Source of the DNA: Verticillium longisporum
Taxonomy: Eukaryota > Ascomycota > Sordariomycetes > Glomerellales > Plectosphaerellaceae
Length of the DNA stretch: 64,000 nt
Direction: 5' to 3'
NCBI GenBank assembly: GCA_019188255.1
Contig: JAETXT010000014.1
Location: 1,550,001 to 1,614,000 of the forward strand
Made by a program: the position numbers and the translations under genes. Below, in pieces: positions 46,687 to 58,898 of the stretch. Below the pieces are notes generated by a model. It saw only the letters and a program-made list of their open reading frames with translations, had not been told where the DNA came from and searched no databases. Each line of letters begins with the position of its first letter. The first letter of the stretch is position 1.

Positions 46687-47082
46687 GGATATTGATTAGT
46701 CAGCCGATCTTGGCACTCTCATCAGTCCTGCGGCGTCAACGCCAGGCTGCAGCTGTGTGCTGCTCATTCATAGTGTATTTTGCTGCCTGGCCTTTTTGCT
46801 TTTCATGAACTTACTTCCGTTAACTGAGCTCATATGCACCTTCACCGCCGTGAAATCAACCCATGTTGACGTTGAAGTGAAGCCACTATGTGCTGCAGAT
46901 CGCGAGACGCTCGGGCCGCCCCAGCCACATCCGCTTAAACGCATTCGGGAAAAAAGTTCCAGCTCCCAACTCAAGACACAACGCCTTGGACCCAAGGCTA
47001 TCATCACCTAGCGCCTGGCAAACTCGTGAGACTTTGAACAGACTCTGCCTCGACGTCGATCCTTGGGTCAACGCGCGGAACC
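46687..47082. promoter_or_regulatory. Upstream region of CWC22
   Basis: No gene. It lies between the tRNA and the CWC22 start; the final part is leader-like. Confidence 0.4.
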
Positions 47083-49971
47083 ATGGCCTCGGCAGAGGTT
47101 GAATCACCTCGCGATGGAGGCGCCAAAAGCCCGCCTCCTCGAGCACCACGATCCCCTCGGCGCGATCGCGATCGCCCCTTCAAACGCGACGAACGCCGTC
47201 CCCGTGATGGTGGCGACAAGTACCGACCCGCGCCCCGAGAGCGCACGCCTCCTCCCGTCAAGACGGAGGAGGAGAAGCAGGCGATAGCCAAGGCCGAATA
47301 CGAAAAGCTCCTGACGATGCGATCCGGCGGCACATACATCCCGCCTGCCCGACTCCGCGCTCTGCAGGCCCAGATTACCGACAAGTCGAGTAAGGAATAC
47401 CAGCGCCTCATGTGGGAGGCCTTGAAGAAGTCCATCAACGGACTGATCAATAAGGTCAACTACTCGAACATCAAGCACATTGTCCCCGAACTCTTTGGCG
47501 AGAACCTCATCAAGGGCCGCGGCCTGTTCTGCCGCAGCATGATGAAGGCGCAGGCGGCGTCTCTGCCCTTCACGCCCGTGTTTGCCGCCATGGCCGCCAT
47601 TGTCAACACCAAGCTGCCTGCCGTCGGCGAGCTTCTCGTCAAGCGCCTCATCATGTCCTTCCGCAAGGGCTTCAAGCGTAGCGACAAGGCCGTCTGCGTG
47701 TCCAGCACGACCTTCCTCGCGCACCTCATCAACCAGCAAGTCGCACACGAGATGCTCGCGGGCCAGATGCTCCTCCTGCTGTTGCACAAGCCGACCGACG
47801 ACAGCGTGGAGATTGCCGTCAACTTCATGCGAGAGGTGGGGCAACATCTACAAGAAATGCAGCCAGCTATTGCATTGGCCGTGTGGGACCAGCTGCGGAA
47901 CGTGTTGCACGAGGCAGACATCGACAAGCGTGTGCAGTACATGGTTGAGGTGCTCTTCCAGGTGCGCAAAGACAGCTTCAAGGACAACCCACCCATCAAG
48001 GACGAGCTCGACTTGGTTGAGGAGGAGGATCAGATCACGCACCGCGTCGACCTCGACGGCGAGATTGACGTCCAGGATGGTCTGAACATTTTCAAGTATG
48101 ACCCGGAGTGGGAAGAGCACGAGGAAGCCTACCAGAAGCTCAAAGCCGAGATCCTCGGCGAGGGCAGTGATTACGAGGACGATGATGACGAAGACGATGA
48201 GAGCTCCGAGGAAGAAGACAATGAAGAGCAGAAGGCCATGGAGATCAAGGACCAGTCCAATACCGACCTGGTCAACCTGCGACGAACGATCTACCTCACG
48301 GTCATGTCTTCCATCGACCCCGAAGAAGCGGTGCACAAGCTGCTTCGGATCAATTTGCCGGCTGGCCAAGAACCGGAACTGCCATCCATGATTGTCGAAA
48401 TCTGCTCGCAGGAGAAGAACTTTACCAAGTTCCACGGACTCATTGGCGAACGTTTTGCGAAGCTCAACCGATTGTGGACGGGTCTTTTCGAAGACTCCTT
48501 CATCGACTACTACAACAAGATTCATCGGTATGAGACGAACCGTCTGCGCAACATTGCCATGTTCTTCTCAAGCCTGCTGGCAAGCGATGCAATCGGATGG
48601 CACGTACTTTCTGCGATTCATCTGAACGATGAAGAGTCGACATGTTCTTGCCGTATCTTCTTCAAGATTCTGTTCCATCACCTTGCTCAGGAACTCCGCA
48701 TGCCATAGTTGCAGGCTCGCACAAAGGATGTGGTGCTGCTGCCCTGTCTGTCAGGCATTTTCCCGCGCGACAATGCCCGCAACATCAGGTTCTCCATCAA
48801 CTACTTCACCAGTATCGGCATGGGTGCGCCCACGGAAGACATGCGAGAATATCTCCAAAACATGCCCAAGCCAGCACTCCCAGCCCCGGTGGCCGATGAC
48901 TCAGACTCGGACTCTGTCTCGAGCTACTCATCCTATACTGGCTCTTCATACTCTCGGTCGAGGTCGCGAACGCCTCCTCGCCGCGCCATCGACCGCGGCC
49001 GCTCATACTCGCGATCCCGATCGCCTGAATCTCGAAGCGGCAGGAAGCGATCGCACAGCCGCGGCAACAGCTCTTCCCGTTCGCGCTCTTATACGCGCTC
49101 ACCTTCTCCTCCCGGCCGCCGCGCACGCCGCGACGACTCGTACTCCCGCAGTCCTTCGCCCAAGCGCGGACGCCGCCAATCCAGCTACTCCCGCTCCCCA
49201 TCCCCACCCGCGCGCAACGCGCCCCGCGTTCGTAGTCTCACTCGGTCCCCGTCACCTGCGCGCCGCAGACGCAACAGCTCCTCTGTGAGCAGATCCCGCT
49301 CTCCCGCTCCCAAGCGGGCCGCAGCTCGCGAGCCCGCCCGCTCACCCAGCCCCTATTCGCGCAGGGCAGCTGGTCTCGCCGCTCGCCCCCGCAGCCCCCC
49401 GGCTCGCGAACCCGCTCGTCGTGAGCCACCTCGTCGCGAGCCCTCTCGTTCGCTCAGCCCCTATTCCCGCCGGGCAGCTGGTCTAGTCGGTCGGGCCCGC
49501 AGTCCTCCGCCCGCCCGCGTCCCACCCCCACCACCAGGCCGCCGAAGGGAGAGCTCTGCGGCCGGCAGTGCACCACGGAAAAAACCCCGCTACGACAGCC
49601 GCAGCCGCAGTCGCAGCCGCGGTTCTTCCTATGATTCCCGCTCGTCCAACAAGAGCCGTTCGCCATCGCCCCGCCGCGTGCGTCCCGCAGCAGACAGCCG
49701 CTCGCCCTCGCCTGTGCCGCCCCGACGCGCGGCGGACAGTCGATCACCCTCGCCCCTGCCGGCTAAGGGTTCCCGTAACGGTCGGCAGGATTCATACGAC
49801 TCGCGGTCACCGTCGCCTGCGCCCCGTCGAGGCGGCGGCGGCGGCGGCTCTGCTCGCGGCAGGTCGCGATCCCCCGGTGCCCCCGGCGGCGGCGCGTCCA
49901 AGCGCAGACTACACAGCGAGTCCGTCTCCCGCTCGAGAAGCCCGCCTCCTCCGAAACGGGGACGCAGGTGA
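47083..49971 (+). CDS. CWC22: Pre-mRNA-splicing factor CWC22 with RS-rich C-terminus; one in-frame TAG
   Basis: Nuclear spliceosome component that holds the first-step conformation and in animals escorts eIF4A3 to the exon-junction complex. A single long frame of 962 codons, start ATG 47083 (MASAEVESPRDGG). Order: R/D-rich N-terminus; MIF4G domain from about residue 95 to 310 (LMWEALKKSINGLINKVNYS, IVPELFGENLIKGRGLFCRS, VGELLVKRLIMSFRKGF, HEMLAGQMLLLLLHKPTDD); acidic linker (YEDDDDEDDESSEEEDNEE); MA3 domain (LVNLRRTIYLTVMSSIDPEEA, FTKFHGLIGERFAKL, NRLRNIAMFFSSLLASDAIG). TAG at 48706-48708 interrupts it at MP-stop-LQARTKD, where homologues normally carry lysine. The family sequence continues directly (GIFPRDNARNIRFSINYF, TSIGMG) into about 370 residues of RS/RSP repeats. 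The gene is essential in yeasts, so a substitution error is the likeliest explanation of the stop. Confidence 0.9.
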
Positions 49972-50762
49972 GCCAAGTCGACCGACCGACACGGCGACTT
50001 CCGTGCGGTTTTGGCGCCGCGACAAGGCCCGTCAAGCGAGGCGGAAATGTAAGAGCCAAGGGGAAGGAAGCTTGTTGCCGCCGCTCTGTGATGAGAAGGA
50101 GGAGGACGGGGAAGGTTGCGGAAAGGGGGCCTAGATTGTATCGACTCGTCGGGATCCTCCCGACCCGTCTTATTTGTGACATTATCAAACGTCCGTTTTC
50201 CTGGTTTCGTATATTTTTGCAGCGGCTACTGATGAGAGGGCAAGTTGAAGGGTGGAAAAGGACACATGCGCCGCGTATGGGGTTGGAGGCGTGCTTGGCT
50301 GGGAGGTAGTTGATCATCTTTCCTTCGGGCCACACAAGGTTTTCCTCCTCAACATTTTCGTGATGCATGTGAAAGTCATGAGCTTTGAGTGCTGGCCCGA
50401 GCAAGGTCTGCTAACTCCGTGTAAAAACCAAAACAGTAGCGAGACAGATTTGCTTGCGTAAAGACCTAGCAACACAGATGCCCGTATCTGGGATATCACG
50501 GATCAGGCGGACAACCTCGAAAGAATGAACAGATCTATTGCCACCTCGAAAGGCAGGTTTCTTATTCCAAAGTGATATCACAAATCAAGTACTGCATTGC
50601 TCCCCTTGCCATCCATACTCGTTCGAACCTCCTCACACAGTGAGTGGCCTGCCCTGCTCTTCACCCCTGACGAGCCGGGCGGGCCATTCACCCACTTTGT
50701 TGACAACTTGGTCCTCCATAGTACAAGTCTACTTCTCCCACGTCTACACTTGGTCTCTCGGC
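49972..50762. other. Convergent 3' intergenic region
   Basis: This lies between the CWC22 stop (49969-49971) and the stop of the Yta7-like gene. Nothing is recognised. Confidence 0.4.
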
Positions 50763-53700
50763 CTACTCCTGGCTTTGCTGCAGCAAACCCTGGATGTCCT
50801 CAATGTCCTTTATCGTGTCGTTGAACACTCGTGTGATACATCCGAGCACAGTCATGCGGTTCCAGTCGCCTCTTGTCTTCCACACCTCGTCCATGAGTTC
50901 GCGGTTGATCTGTTCGAGCTGCTCAATAGTGCAACCGGACGTACGGCTTGTGAGTTCGTCATGCAGCGCCTCGACGCGGCTTTCGTGAATCACGACCTGC
51001 TGCTGCGAGGACGACGAGCCCGAGTTGCGAATATGGTCGTTCGTTGGCGAGTCATTTAGTATGTTCCCCAAGCTGATGGCCTGTGACTTTTGCGCCGCTG
51101 AAGGCGTAGAGTTCACTTGCGAGGGCTGGGTTGCCGGCCCGTCGCTGGGACGGTGGAGGGCATCCAGCTGCGAATGCTGCCATTGATCGTCGCCGAGCTG
51201 ACTGCCGCCACCCCCGGGAGGAATCTGCGTGTCGGGAAGCTGCGAGTCGTCCATGCGTGCGTTGTGGTCCGCGTGGTAGCCGTTGGTGTGTTGCGTGCTC
51301 CACTTGCTGGAAGATCGATCCGAAGGGTCAGACGTCTTTGTGGTTGACGCGTCGTTCAGCAAGGCAGAAGGGGAAACGCCAGGCGGCACAGTCGTGACGG
51401 CAGATCGCTGGGATAGCTGTGTGTTGCCAGCCGTTGCCATTGCAGATGAGGTTGTGGTGATATGATCCGTGCGAAGCCACTCCGGAGCAGGCGGCTTCAT
51501 GACATGGGGTTCATAGATCGGCTGGGTATCGTCATTAACACCCCCCATCTGGACATCGCTTAGGCGAGATGGCTTGGTGTTGCCATTGCTGTGTGAATGC
51601 GAGTCAGAGCCTATCGCGTCCGCGGTCCGGAGCGGACTCATGGGCTGGAAACGTGTCGTCGTGTGTCGAGAGCCGGGAATAGGTTCGCCCAGAACGACCG
51701 GACCCTGCGAATCACTGTCATTGCCGGCGGCGGCATCGGACTGTACCCTATCCACGATGGATTGCATTGCCCGTCGCTTTCGCTCCTTGTCGGCGGCAAG
51801 TTTGGCGCGTTCAATCTGTCTGTGTTTGAGAGCATCCCAGTCAATGTGAGCCGTTTGTTGGATGACGCCAGCCACATCAACGTCCACGTTGGTAACAATT
51901 TCGTTCGCCTTGAGCGTTCGCTCCTTGTCGCCGATGGCTCTCGAATCCTTGGCAAGCGTCTTGATGTCCCGGTAAAAGTCTTGCGGCCGGCAGTAGAACC
52001 CATTGGAGAGGCGCTCCTCGATGGTGGTTGTCTCCAGGTTATAAAATGTCTTGCCAGTAGCCGTTTCTCTCAGAATGTCGGTGCCGTCCTTGTCCTTGAC
52101 AATCTCATACGGGCGCACCTCGCCCTCGGCGAGATCGGGCCGGGTGTAGTTAGGGTCAGTCTCGAGGAAGAGGTGTTCGAGGAGGTGCGATGGTATAACC
52201 GGTTGTCTGAACTTCTTGTACTTTCGGTTGATCTGGTCCATGATGGGCTGCAGCAAGACCTTGAGAATATTGAGCATCTGATGGTCTTTCTTTTGCTGTG
52301 CCTTGATATCTTCTCGCGAGAGAACCTTGGGAGGCGGCGGTGGAGCAACGGGGAGTTCCTCGAGCACACGCTTCTTGCGGTTGGTCGGATCAGGGAACTC
52401 GGTTGGGCTCTTGCGAATGTGCTCAATAATAGTGCTGAAGTATTCGCGGCGATTTTCCTGTGCAGAGTGAGCGATAGTTATACGGGCAGGTAGATGGAAA
52501 GAAACATACCTGCTTTGGCCGAGCAATCTCCAGCCTGTTCTTCCTCGAAAAGCCAAAGATGTCTTTCAGGAGCTCGGGGGGGATGGGTTCGCCTTCCTCG
52601 TGTTCTGCGGTTGCAAGCACAAGGACCGGGTCTGTCGGAGGAATCGACTTCAACATAGCTTTAAATGTGACAAGGGCGACATCCGAAATGCCCATGAACC
52701 AGACATCAATGTTCGGGATATAGATGACACTAGGCTTGTGTCTCTTGACTTCAGTAAACAATCCGACAATCACTTGCTCCATGGGCTGCTCAAGGTTAGC
52801 ACGTATCCGTCGTGGACGAAAAGGTTCTCACTTACACGTCCGTCGGCAAGCAAGTTTGGCAGACCAAAATTCTGTACATGAACTCCCTCAAAGTAGTGAA
52901 GCAAGGCAGAGGATAGATAGCTCTGTCCCATACCAGAGACACCAGAAATTAGGAACCGAGGTCGGAAGATGCGCGAGCGTTCAAACTCCTGGGACAAGGC
53001 CTCACGGCCGAAACCATGGTCGTCATCATCGAATTGTTCGTACATGGCCTCGTCCAGCGCTGTCATCTTCTTCTTACGCGGCAGCAACTCATCCAGGGAT
53101 TTCTTGATGCTGCTGAACTGGTCGCGCAGCAGAGGGTCGATTGACTTTGGAAGCGGGGCCGCTCCACTGCCAGCAGACCTCTCTGACGACGGAATCATGC
53201 GTTTGATGGACATCATGAAGTCGGCGGCGTGGCACTGAATCTTCTCGGGATCCACAATGAGCTTTTCCTTGGAGGAGTACACCTGAGGATAGGTTCGCTG
53301 GATGGAGTTGAGCGCAGCTTCGGTGCAGAGAGCGCGAAGATCAGCACCTCCATAGCCCTTTGTATTCTCAGCCAGAGATTGCATAAACTCTTCTGAGAGA
53401 CCCCAATCTTTCGTATGAATGTTGAGGATTGAGCGCCTGCCTTCGACATCGGGAAGAGGGAAGTAGAATTCGCGGTCGAAGCGACCTGGCCGACGCAGCG
53501 CGGGGTCAATATTGTCGGGTCGGTTGGTGGCACCAATCACAATGACTTGACCTCTGCCGTCCATGCCATCCATGAGCGCGAGCAGCGTCGAGACGATGGA
53601 CGCGTGGATCTGCTCTTGCTTACTGGACCGAACGGGTGCCAAGCCATCAATCTCGTCAAAGAAGATGATACTCGGCTGCGTTCTTCTCGCCTCCTCGAAG

Positions 53701-55819
53701 AGCAGACGAAGCTGCTTTTCGGCTTCGCCAACCCACTTGCTGAGGGCATCGGCTCCCTTTCTCATGTAGAAGGTAATCTTCTTGCCACCGACACTGACTG
53801 AATTGGCGAGCGCTCGGGCCAAGAGAGTCTTACCAGTACCAGGAGGGCCGTGGAACAGGACACCTCGTGGTGGTGTGACATGGAATTTCTGGAACAGCTC
53901 AGGGTACAGTAGGGAAGCTGCACCATCTCCTTGAGCTGATCAATGTGGCCTTGCAGACCGCCGACCTGGTTGAAGTCCACAGACAGGTCAACTCCAAGAG
54001 GGTCCGCATCTGCAAGTGCCTTGGTGTTCTTGATCTTGCCAACGTTAGGAGCGACCCCCATGCCAGCCGCATCACCAGCAGCGCCGAGCCCGCCGAGCAG
54101 GCCGGCGGGAGCTGCCGCCGAAGTCGGTGTCATGCCAGGGTTGCCAGCAGCACCGGAGCGGTGACCCATCTCGTCGTCGCTGCTGTCCGAGTCAACATTT
54201 CCCTGGGCGCCAGTGCCCCATGGGCCGCCAAGTAGCGAACCGCCACCGCCGCCTCCGAAGGGGCCGTAGGTAGCGTTGACGAGGCGATCCCAGTTCTGAC
54301 TGGCACCACCACGACCACCACGGCGGTTACGGGCAGGCGTGCGCGCCGGCTCGTCGGCCTCGTCTTCTTCGACAGCCAGCGCAGTGACCGGCGGCATAAA
54401 ATAGTTCATCGGCTTGGCAGCGGCACGGCGTCTCTTGGAGGTTTCCTGGTAGATGATCTCAGGCGATGTGCGCCGGCGGCGCGGGCGCTTCTCTGGCACA
54501 AGATCTACAAGCTCATCCGCAATCTCATCGCGGTCCAGCTCCGCCTCTTCTTCGTCGTCGGAGTCTTGGCCGCGACGGGAGCTACGAGCGGAGCGGCGCT
54601 TACCCCGACCCCGTGGTGTCGGACTGTCGACATCAGTAGCAGCCCGATGAGCCTTTTTGCCAGACGAATCCGACATGCCGGCATCTTCACCCGATTCCTC
54701 GCCCGGTTCAAAGTCGCTGCTAGGCTCTTGAGCGGATTTTGATTTGCGCGAAGAGCCACGCGTCAGACGAGGCCGGGCCTTCTTCTCACTTTCGTCCACT
54801 TCGGCTTCGGGCTCCTCGATAGATGCGGCAGCGGATGCACCACTCCTCGCTGCACGTGTGGCGCGTCTGTTGGTGATGGGAATATCGTCATCGTCGTCGT
54901 CGTCGTCTTCATCGGCAGCCACATCGCCCTTGACGGACGCATCTTCCGCAACGTCTTTGTCGGCATCCTGCATCTCAGCATCCCGTTGCGCATCGACAGC
55001 AACATCTTCGTGACTGCCCGCAAGCTCGTCTTCGTCTTCGTCGTGGGGGAGGACACTGCTCTCTTGTGTCGCCTCCTCAATGGTCTCGGGTGGTTTCTTG
55101 ATACCCTTGGCCGCGCGAGACGAGCGGATGCGGCTGAATGTGTCTGGACTTTTGCTCTTCGAGGACCGAGACACTGGGCGCTCGTGGTTGCCAGAATTAC
55201 TGAGCTCGACGAGGTCTTCGGCTTCTTCGGTCTGTGACCGGGTTCTCCTGCGCGGCGCTTCGAAGGCCTTGAGAGCACCAGCCGTCTTGATCTTTAATTT
55301 GACGATCTTCTGGGGCGATGTCTGCCTGGGAGGTTCAACGGGATCTTCGAGCTCTTCGCTGACTAGGCGGTTGGATGCCCCGCGCTGTCGAGATTTGCCC
55401 GATTTACGATTCTTCTTGTTCGTCGGGGCGTCATCCGAGTCGTCGTCGTCGTCGTCGAAGTTGTCCTCCTCTTCTTCGTCGCTCTCCTCGTACTTGACAG
55501 GCTTGGCGGCAGCCTTTCGGGTCCTCCGGCCTGCAGCATTGACGGGTGCATCCTCTTCCTCTTCGTCCTCGTTATCGTCTCCGTCATCGTCGTCGAAGGA
55601 TACGTCTTCGTTGCTGTCGGAGACGTCTTCATCGTCATCGATATCAGAGCCTCCGTATGCGCCTCGTCGCTTCTTCCCGCTCTTGGCGCTCTTGTTGGAG
55701 CGCGATCGCTTCTTGGGTCGTGAGGGTCGGTCGTCGCCAGGCTCAAAGTTCTCATCATCGGGATCCGACTCGTTGGGATCGAAGATTTGCTCCGTGTCAC
55801 GTCTCCGCTTGCTGGGCAT
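50763..55819 (-). CDS. Yta7/ATAD2/Abo1-type AAA-ATPase with bromodomain; one frameshift
   Basis: Nuclear ATPase that handles histone H3-H4 and nucleosome density. About 1,650 residues. Start ATG 55817-55819 ([18 protein letters not shown]). Residues 1 to about 560 are acidic and KR-rich, disordered. The first AAA module starts near residue 615 ([17 protein letters not shown]), with [17 protein letters not shown] as Walker [21 protein letters not shown] as sensor/Arg finger, and [20 protein letters not shown] marking the second, degenerate AAA module. The bromodomain is near [14 protein letters not shown] and [13 protein letters not shown], with a long C-terminal tail. Introns lie after LLADGR and after RPKQ. 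At 53912-53914 the minus strand has CCC where CCCC is needed: with one more C the frame reads [17 protein letters not shown] and then GPPGTGKT. As given, the Walker A region is out of frame. Probably a sequence error. Confidence 0.88.
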
Positions 55820-58576
55820 GTTGTGGATGGGGTTGCAGCGAGCAACGACGACTGGGCGAGATCTTGGCGAGAGAGGAGGGACGCGCGATAGTTGTGAGGA
55901 GTCGGTTTCGGGATAGGCAACGCAAGAAAGAAGCAGCACCACAATGTGGCCTCCCTTTGTTGTATATCGTCGACCTGCAGAGGTACTATTGGTCGACGCA
56001 GCACGGTAGCAAGAGTGCGGCGAGTACGCTTCTTAATGGTCTCGTTGAATGGTTGGAATGTTTTGGTGGTCGAACAGGGAGCGTCCGAGCTTGATGCGCA
56101 CGACGACGCGCGATAGCTTGACTCGTGTTGCGTGATGGAGGGGGATTGTGCTGCCAGAGGGAGGGAGGGGAGCTCGGGGAACTATAAAGTTTTGGGTCAG
56201 CACCGTATCGTGTCGCGAGACCCCAGCAGACACGATGCCCAGCAGACACGATGCACCAGAGGCCGAGAGTCGCGTGGCGGCTGCGGCGCACTGGCTGCAG
56301 CTCTGGGATGGGTAGGCAGTGAGGGTTGACCGTACCGAGTGTTTCGACAATGGGTATCGACAAGAAAATACTGGGGGGGGGATGCGTGGGTCAAGGGTGG
56401 AGGAGGATGCTGGTCATTGTGGTGTTCGAGGTAGCTCTACAAGCTCGGAGACGATGGACGAGAGAGCCGGATGGATGGATGCAGGCGTAAGTCGCGACAC
56501 GCAATGGTGTCCCCTCAATCGATGATGATGGTGATGAAAAGATTGATGGAGATGCAAGGGCCCGTTTCGGATCAGGGGAATGAATGCGTTCACTGTCACG
56601 CTCGTCTCGTCCAGAGAGAGATGCGTAGGTCCAGAATGGTAGGAGCAGACGGAGGGCAGGAGGCAAGGAGAGCCGGGGGCCAGGACCAGTCGACAGTCAG
56701 GTCAGGTTCAGTGGGCAGTAGGCAGTAGGCAGCGGGCAGACGGCAGTGGGCAGACGTGGGTCTCACGTGCAGGCAGGAGCTCCTGGATACGTGATTTTCG
56801 TCTGGTGGTCCGAGCTTGTTGTCCAATTGCAGCAGCCCAAACCCACGCCTTCTCCAATTTTCGAGTGCACCACGCTCAAAACGCCGCGTTTGAGCTCTGA
56901 ATCTCGTGCTGGGAACAAGACGACGTGAGAGATGCGACCGGAGCTGGACAAGACGGTTTCGAGGCCAAACCATGTCTTTTCGACCCAAAACCGACAGCCA
57001 ACACCTTTGCGACGCGTTTTTCGGCATTTCCGCGCCGAATTGATACTCACGAGGGCCAGCGCATGCGAAACCAAAAGTTGCCATGATCACACATGACAAC
57101 CTGTAAACCATGTCCCATCATCTCGGGCCCCAAGGCTTGCGGCTCGTCGACAAGCTCCAACGGCTCCGAGATCCAGCCCTACGGAAATCTGGGGTAACCA
57201 TCTCTCTCGAGGGACCTCCTCCTAATTTAAAGGGGGAGAGACCGTTGTGGCTCGAGCCGCTGGTGTGGGGCTGGTGTGGTACAGCAGCATGTGGCTGATG
57301 CTTTCTGTCTTGGTCTCATTTCTCTCACCAGAATTTGAGGCCTTCCAGGCAGCCGGCTTGGCAGTCACGCACAGACGTGGAAGGTCCAACAGGAGCATCA
57401 CATGACCTGCCAAACCACGCTAAACCCTTCGGCGTCGTCCGAGAAGACGCAGGCCAAGCACCTTGGGGCCCCATCTACCAACGCGTACAACAGTCACAAG
57501 CTGACGACGATGTCTTGCCGAAATGCCGTTTCGAAAAGGGTTCCGTCGACTTGTTCTCCGTACCACTATCGGTGGGGTTCTCCCTAACACTACCGGTGGG
57601 GTTCTCCCTACCACTACCGGTGGAGATGGTCAACATGGTGCTTCGGGCGTGGAAGCTGCCAATATGACGATGGTTGATCATGGTTCCGCAGAGAGCGAGA
57701 CGGCAACCAAACAAGCAAAACAACCCGCGAGCGAGCCAATAACTCACGCACCTAACATTCAAGCACGAAAGCAAGTGGCCTTTCACAGCACAGCAAAAAG
57801 ACGACACGTGAACAGACGGCTAGGATTGCTGCTGCCTTACGAGGCCACCCATCCCACTCCCGATAACGACCCAATCGCTTGTCACGACGGCGGACCAAGC
57901 AATTGATCCTTCACAGCACCGACAGCAAGACGATTGGCCCTCATTCGCCAATGGCACCATGAATGCACCCCAACAGACCTCGTGCGCACTCCAATTGCCC
58001 GTTTTCGTCACCGTAGGGCCCCCGCCAACGGCCACATGGACCCATGCTCGCCCTACGACTGGACCCAGTCCGACGTGCCGGCCAAGGTGGGGGCCACGGG
58101 CCGCGGCGCTGTCTTGTCTCACCAATTCGAGGCCTGCCCAGCACGGAAACGCGGCCACGACGAAGGAGCGTGACGAATGCTCTCCGGCGAGTGTGTGCTA
58201 GACAAGATGCTTTGAATCGAGGAAAAAACATATAAGGAACCGCGGCCCCCCTCTCTGAGGCTGAGGAGTATCAAGTTTATCATCGGAACAGCCTCACTGA
58301 CATCGCGAACCAGCTCCCAATCACAGCTACGCCAAGATCATCTGAGCAAAAGGACAACTTACAACCACAACCTCACACGTACCGCCTTGGCCATATCGTG
58401 CGACAGTGATCAACACACAAAAAGAAGTCTCAAATAGTACCTGACAACTCTCCCATCCCAACTTTTCGTCTCAAAAGGTGTCTCAAGTTGCCGTCCACTG
58501 TTCGGTGCATTCGTTGTATCGTCCTCTGAACCAATCAATCAATCCTCACCACCTTCCACGCGAACCAACCTTGACA
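55820..58576. other. 2.8-kb intergenic region without a supportable gene
   Basis: Frames on both strands lack motifs. GGCAGTA/GGCAGTGG short repeats lie at about 56708-56755, and a 24-bp minisatellite at 57562-57622 (listed separately). 58250-58576 is C/A-rich leader-like sequence of the next gene. Confidence 0.45.
57562..57622. repeat. 24-bp minisatellite, about 2.5 copies
   Basis: The unit combines CCACTACCGGTGGGG with TTCTCCCTA. Copies differ by single bases (TATCGG versus TACCGG; CTAACAC versus CTACCAC). Confidence 0.8.
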
Positions 58577-58898
58577 ATGGGTTTCTCACGCAAGTCCAGC
58601 ACTGGTCCCCTCGTCGTCGAGAAGGTAAGCTACACCCAAATCTCCGATCGTCCTCAGAAAACCGTTGCTAACCCGCCCCAAGGTCCGCTCTCCATCGTAC
58701 TCCAGCCTCGCCTCGGACTCCACAACGGCCTCGACCCCGACTGCCCCCGCTGCACCCGGCACCCGCTCGCCCTCCGTCCCCCGGCGCAGCGGCAACGTCA
58801 ACGTCTACACCCACTGCGGCCGCCACTCCAACGAGTACCTCTTCGGCGGTCATTCCCTGTCCGGCCTCGCACGCTCCATTTTCAAGCGGTCCGACTGA
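58577..58898 (+). CDS. Small conserved-looking protein of unknown function
   Basis: About 87 residues in two exons. Start ATG 58577 (MGFSRKSSTGPLVVEK); the intron (GTAAGC...CCAAG) ends at about 58682 and joins to VRSPSYSSLASDS. The middle is Ser/Thr/Ala/Pro-rich. The end carries what looks like a conserved module: VNVYTHCGRHSNEYLFGGHS, then LSGLARSIFKRSD. I have a general memory of small fungal proteins with this CGRH...LFGG pattern but no function. No signal peptide. The AC-rich leader upstream resembles that of highly expressed, stress-type fungal genes; this is inference. Confidence 0.68.

Noticed and set aside
51597..52493. 298-codon plus-strand frame
   Set aside because: It is the antisense shadow of the bromodomain part of the Yta7-like gene.
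55080..55916. 278-codon serine-rich plus-strand frame
   Set aside because: It is the complement of the acidic Asp/Glu codons of the Yta7-like N-terminus; GAC/GAT runs read as serine on the other strand.
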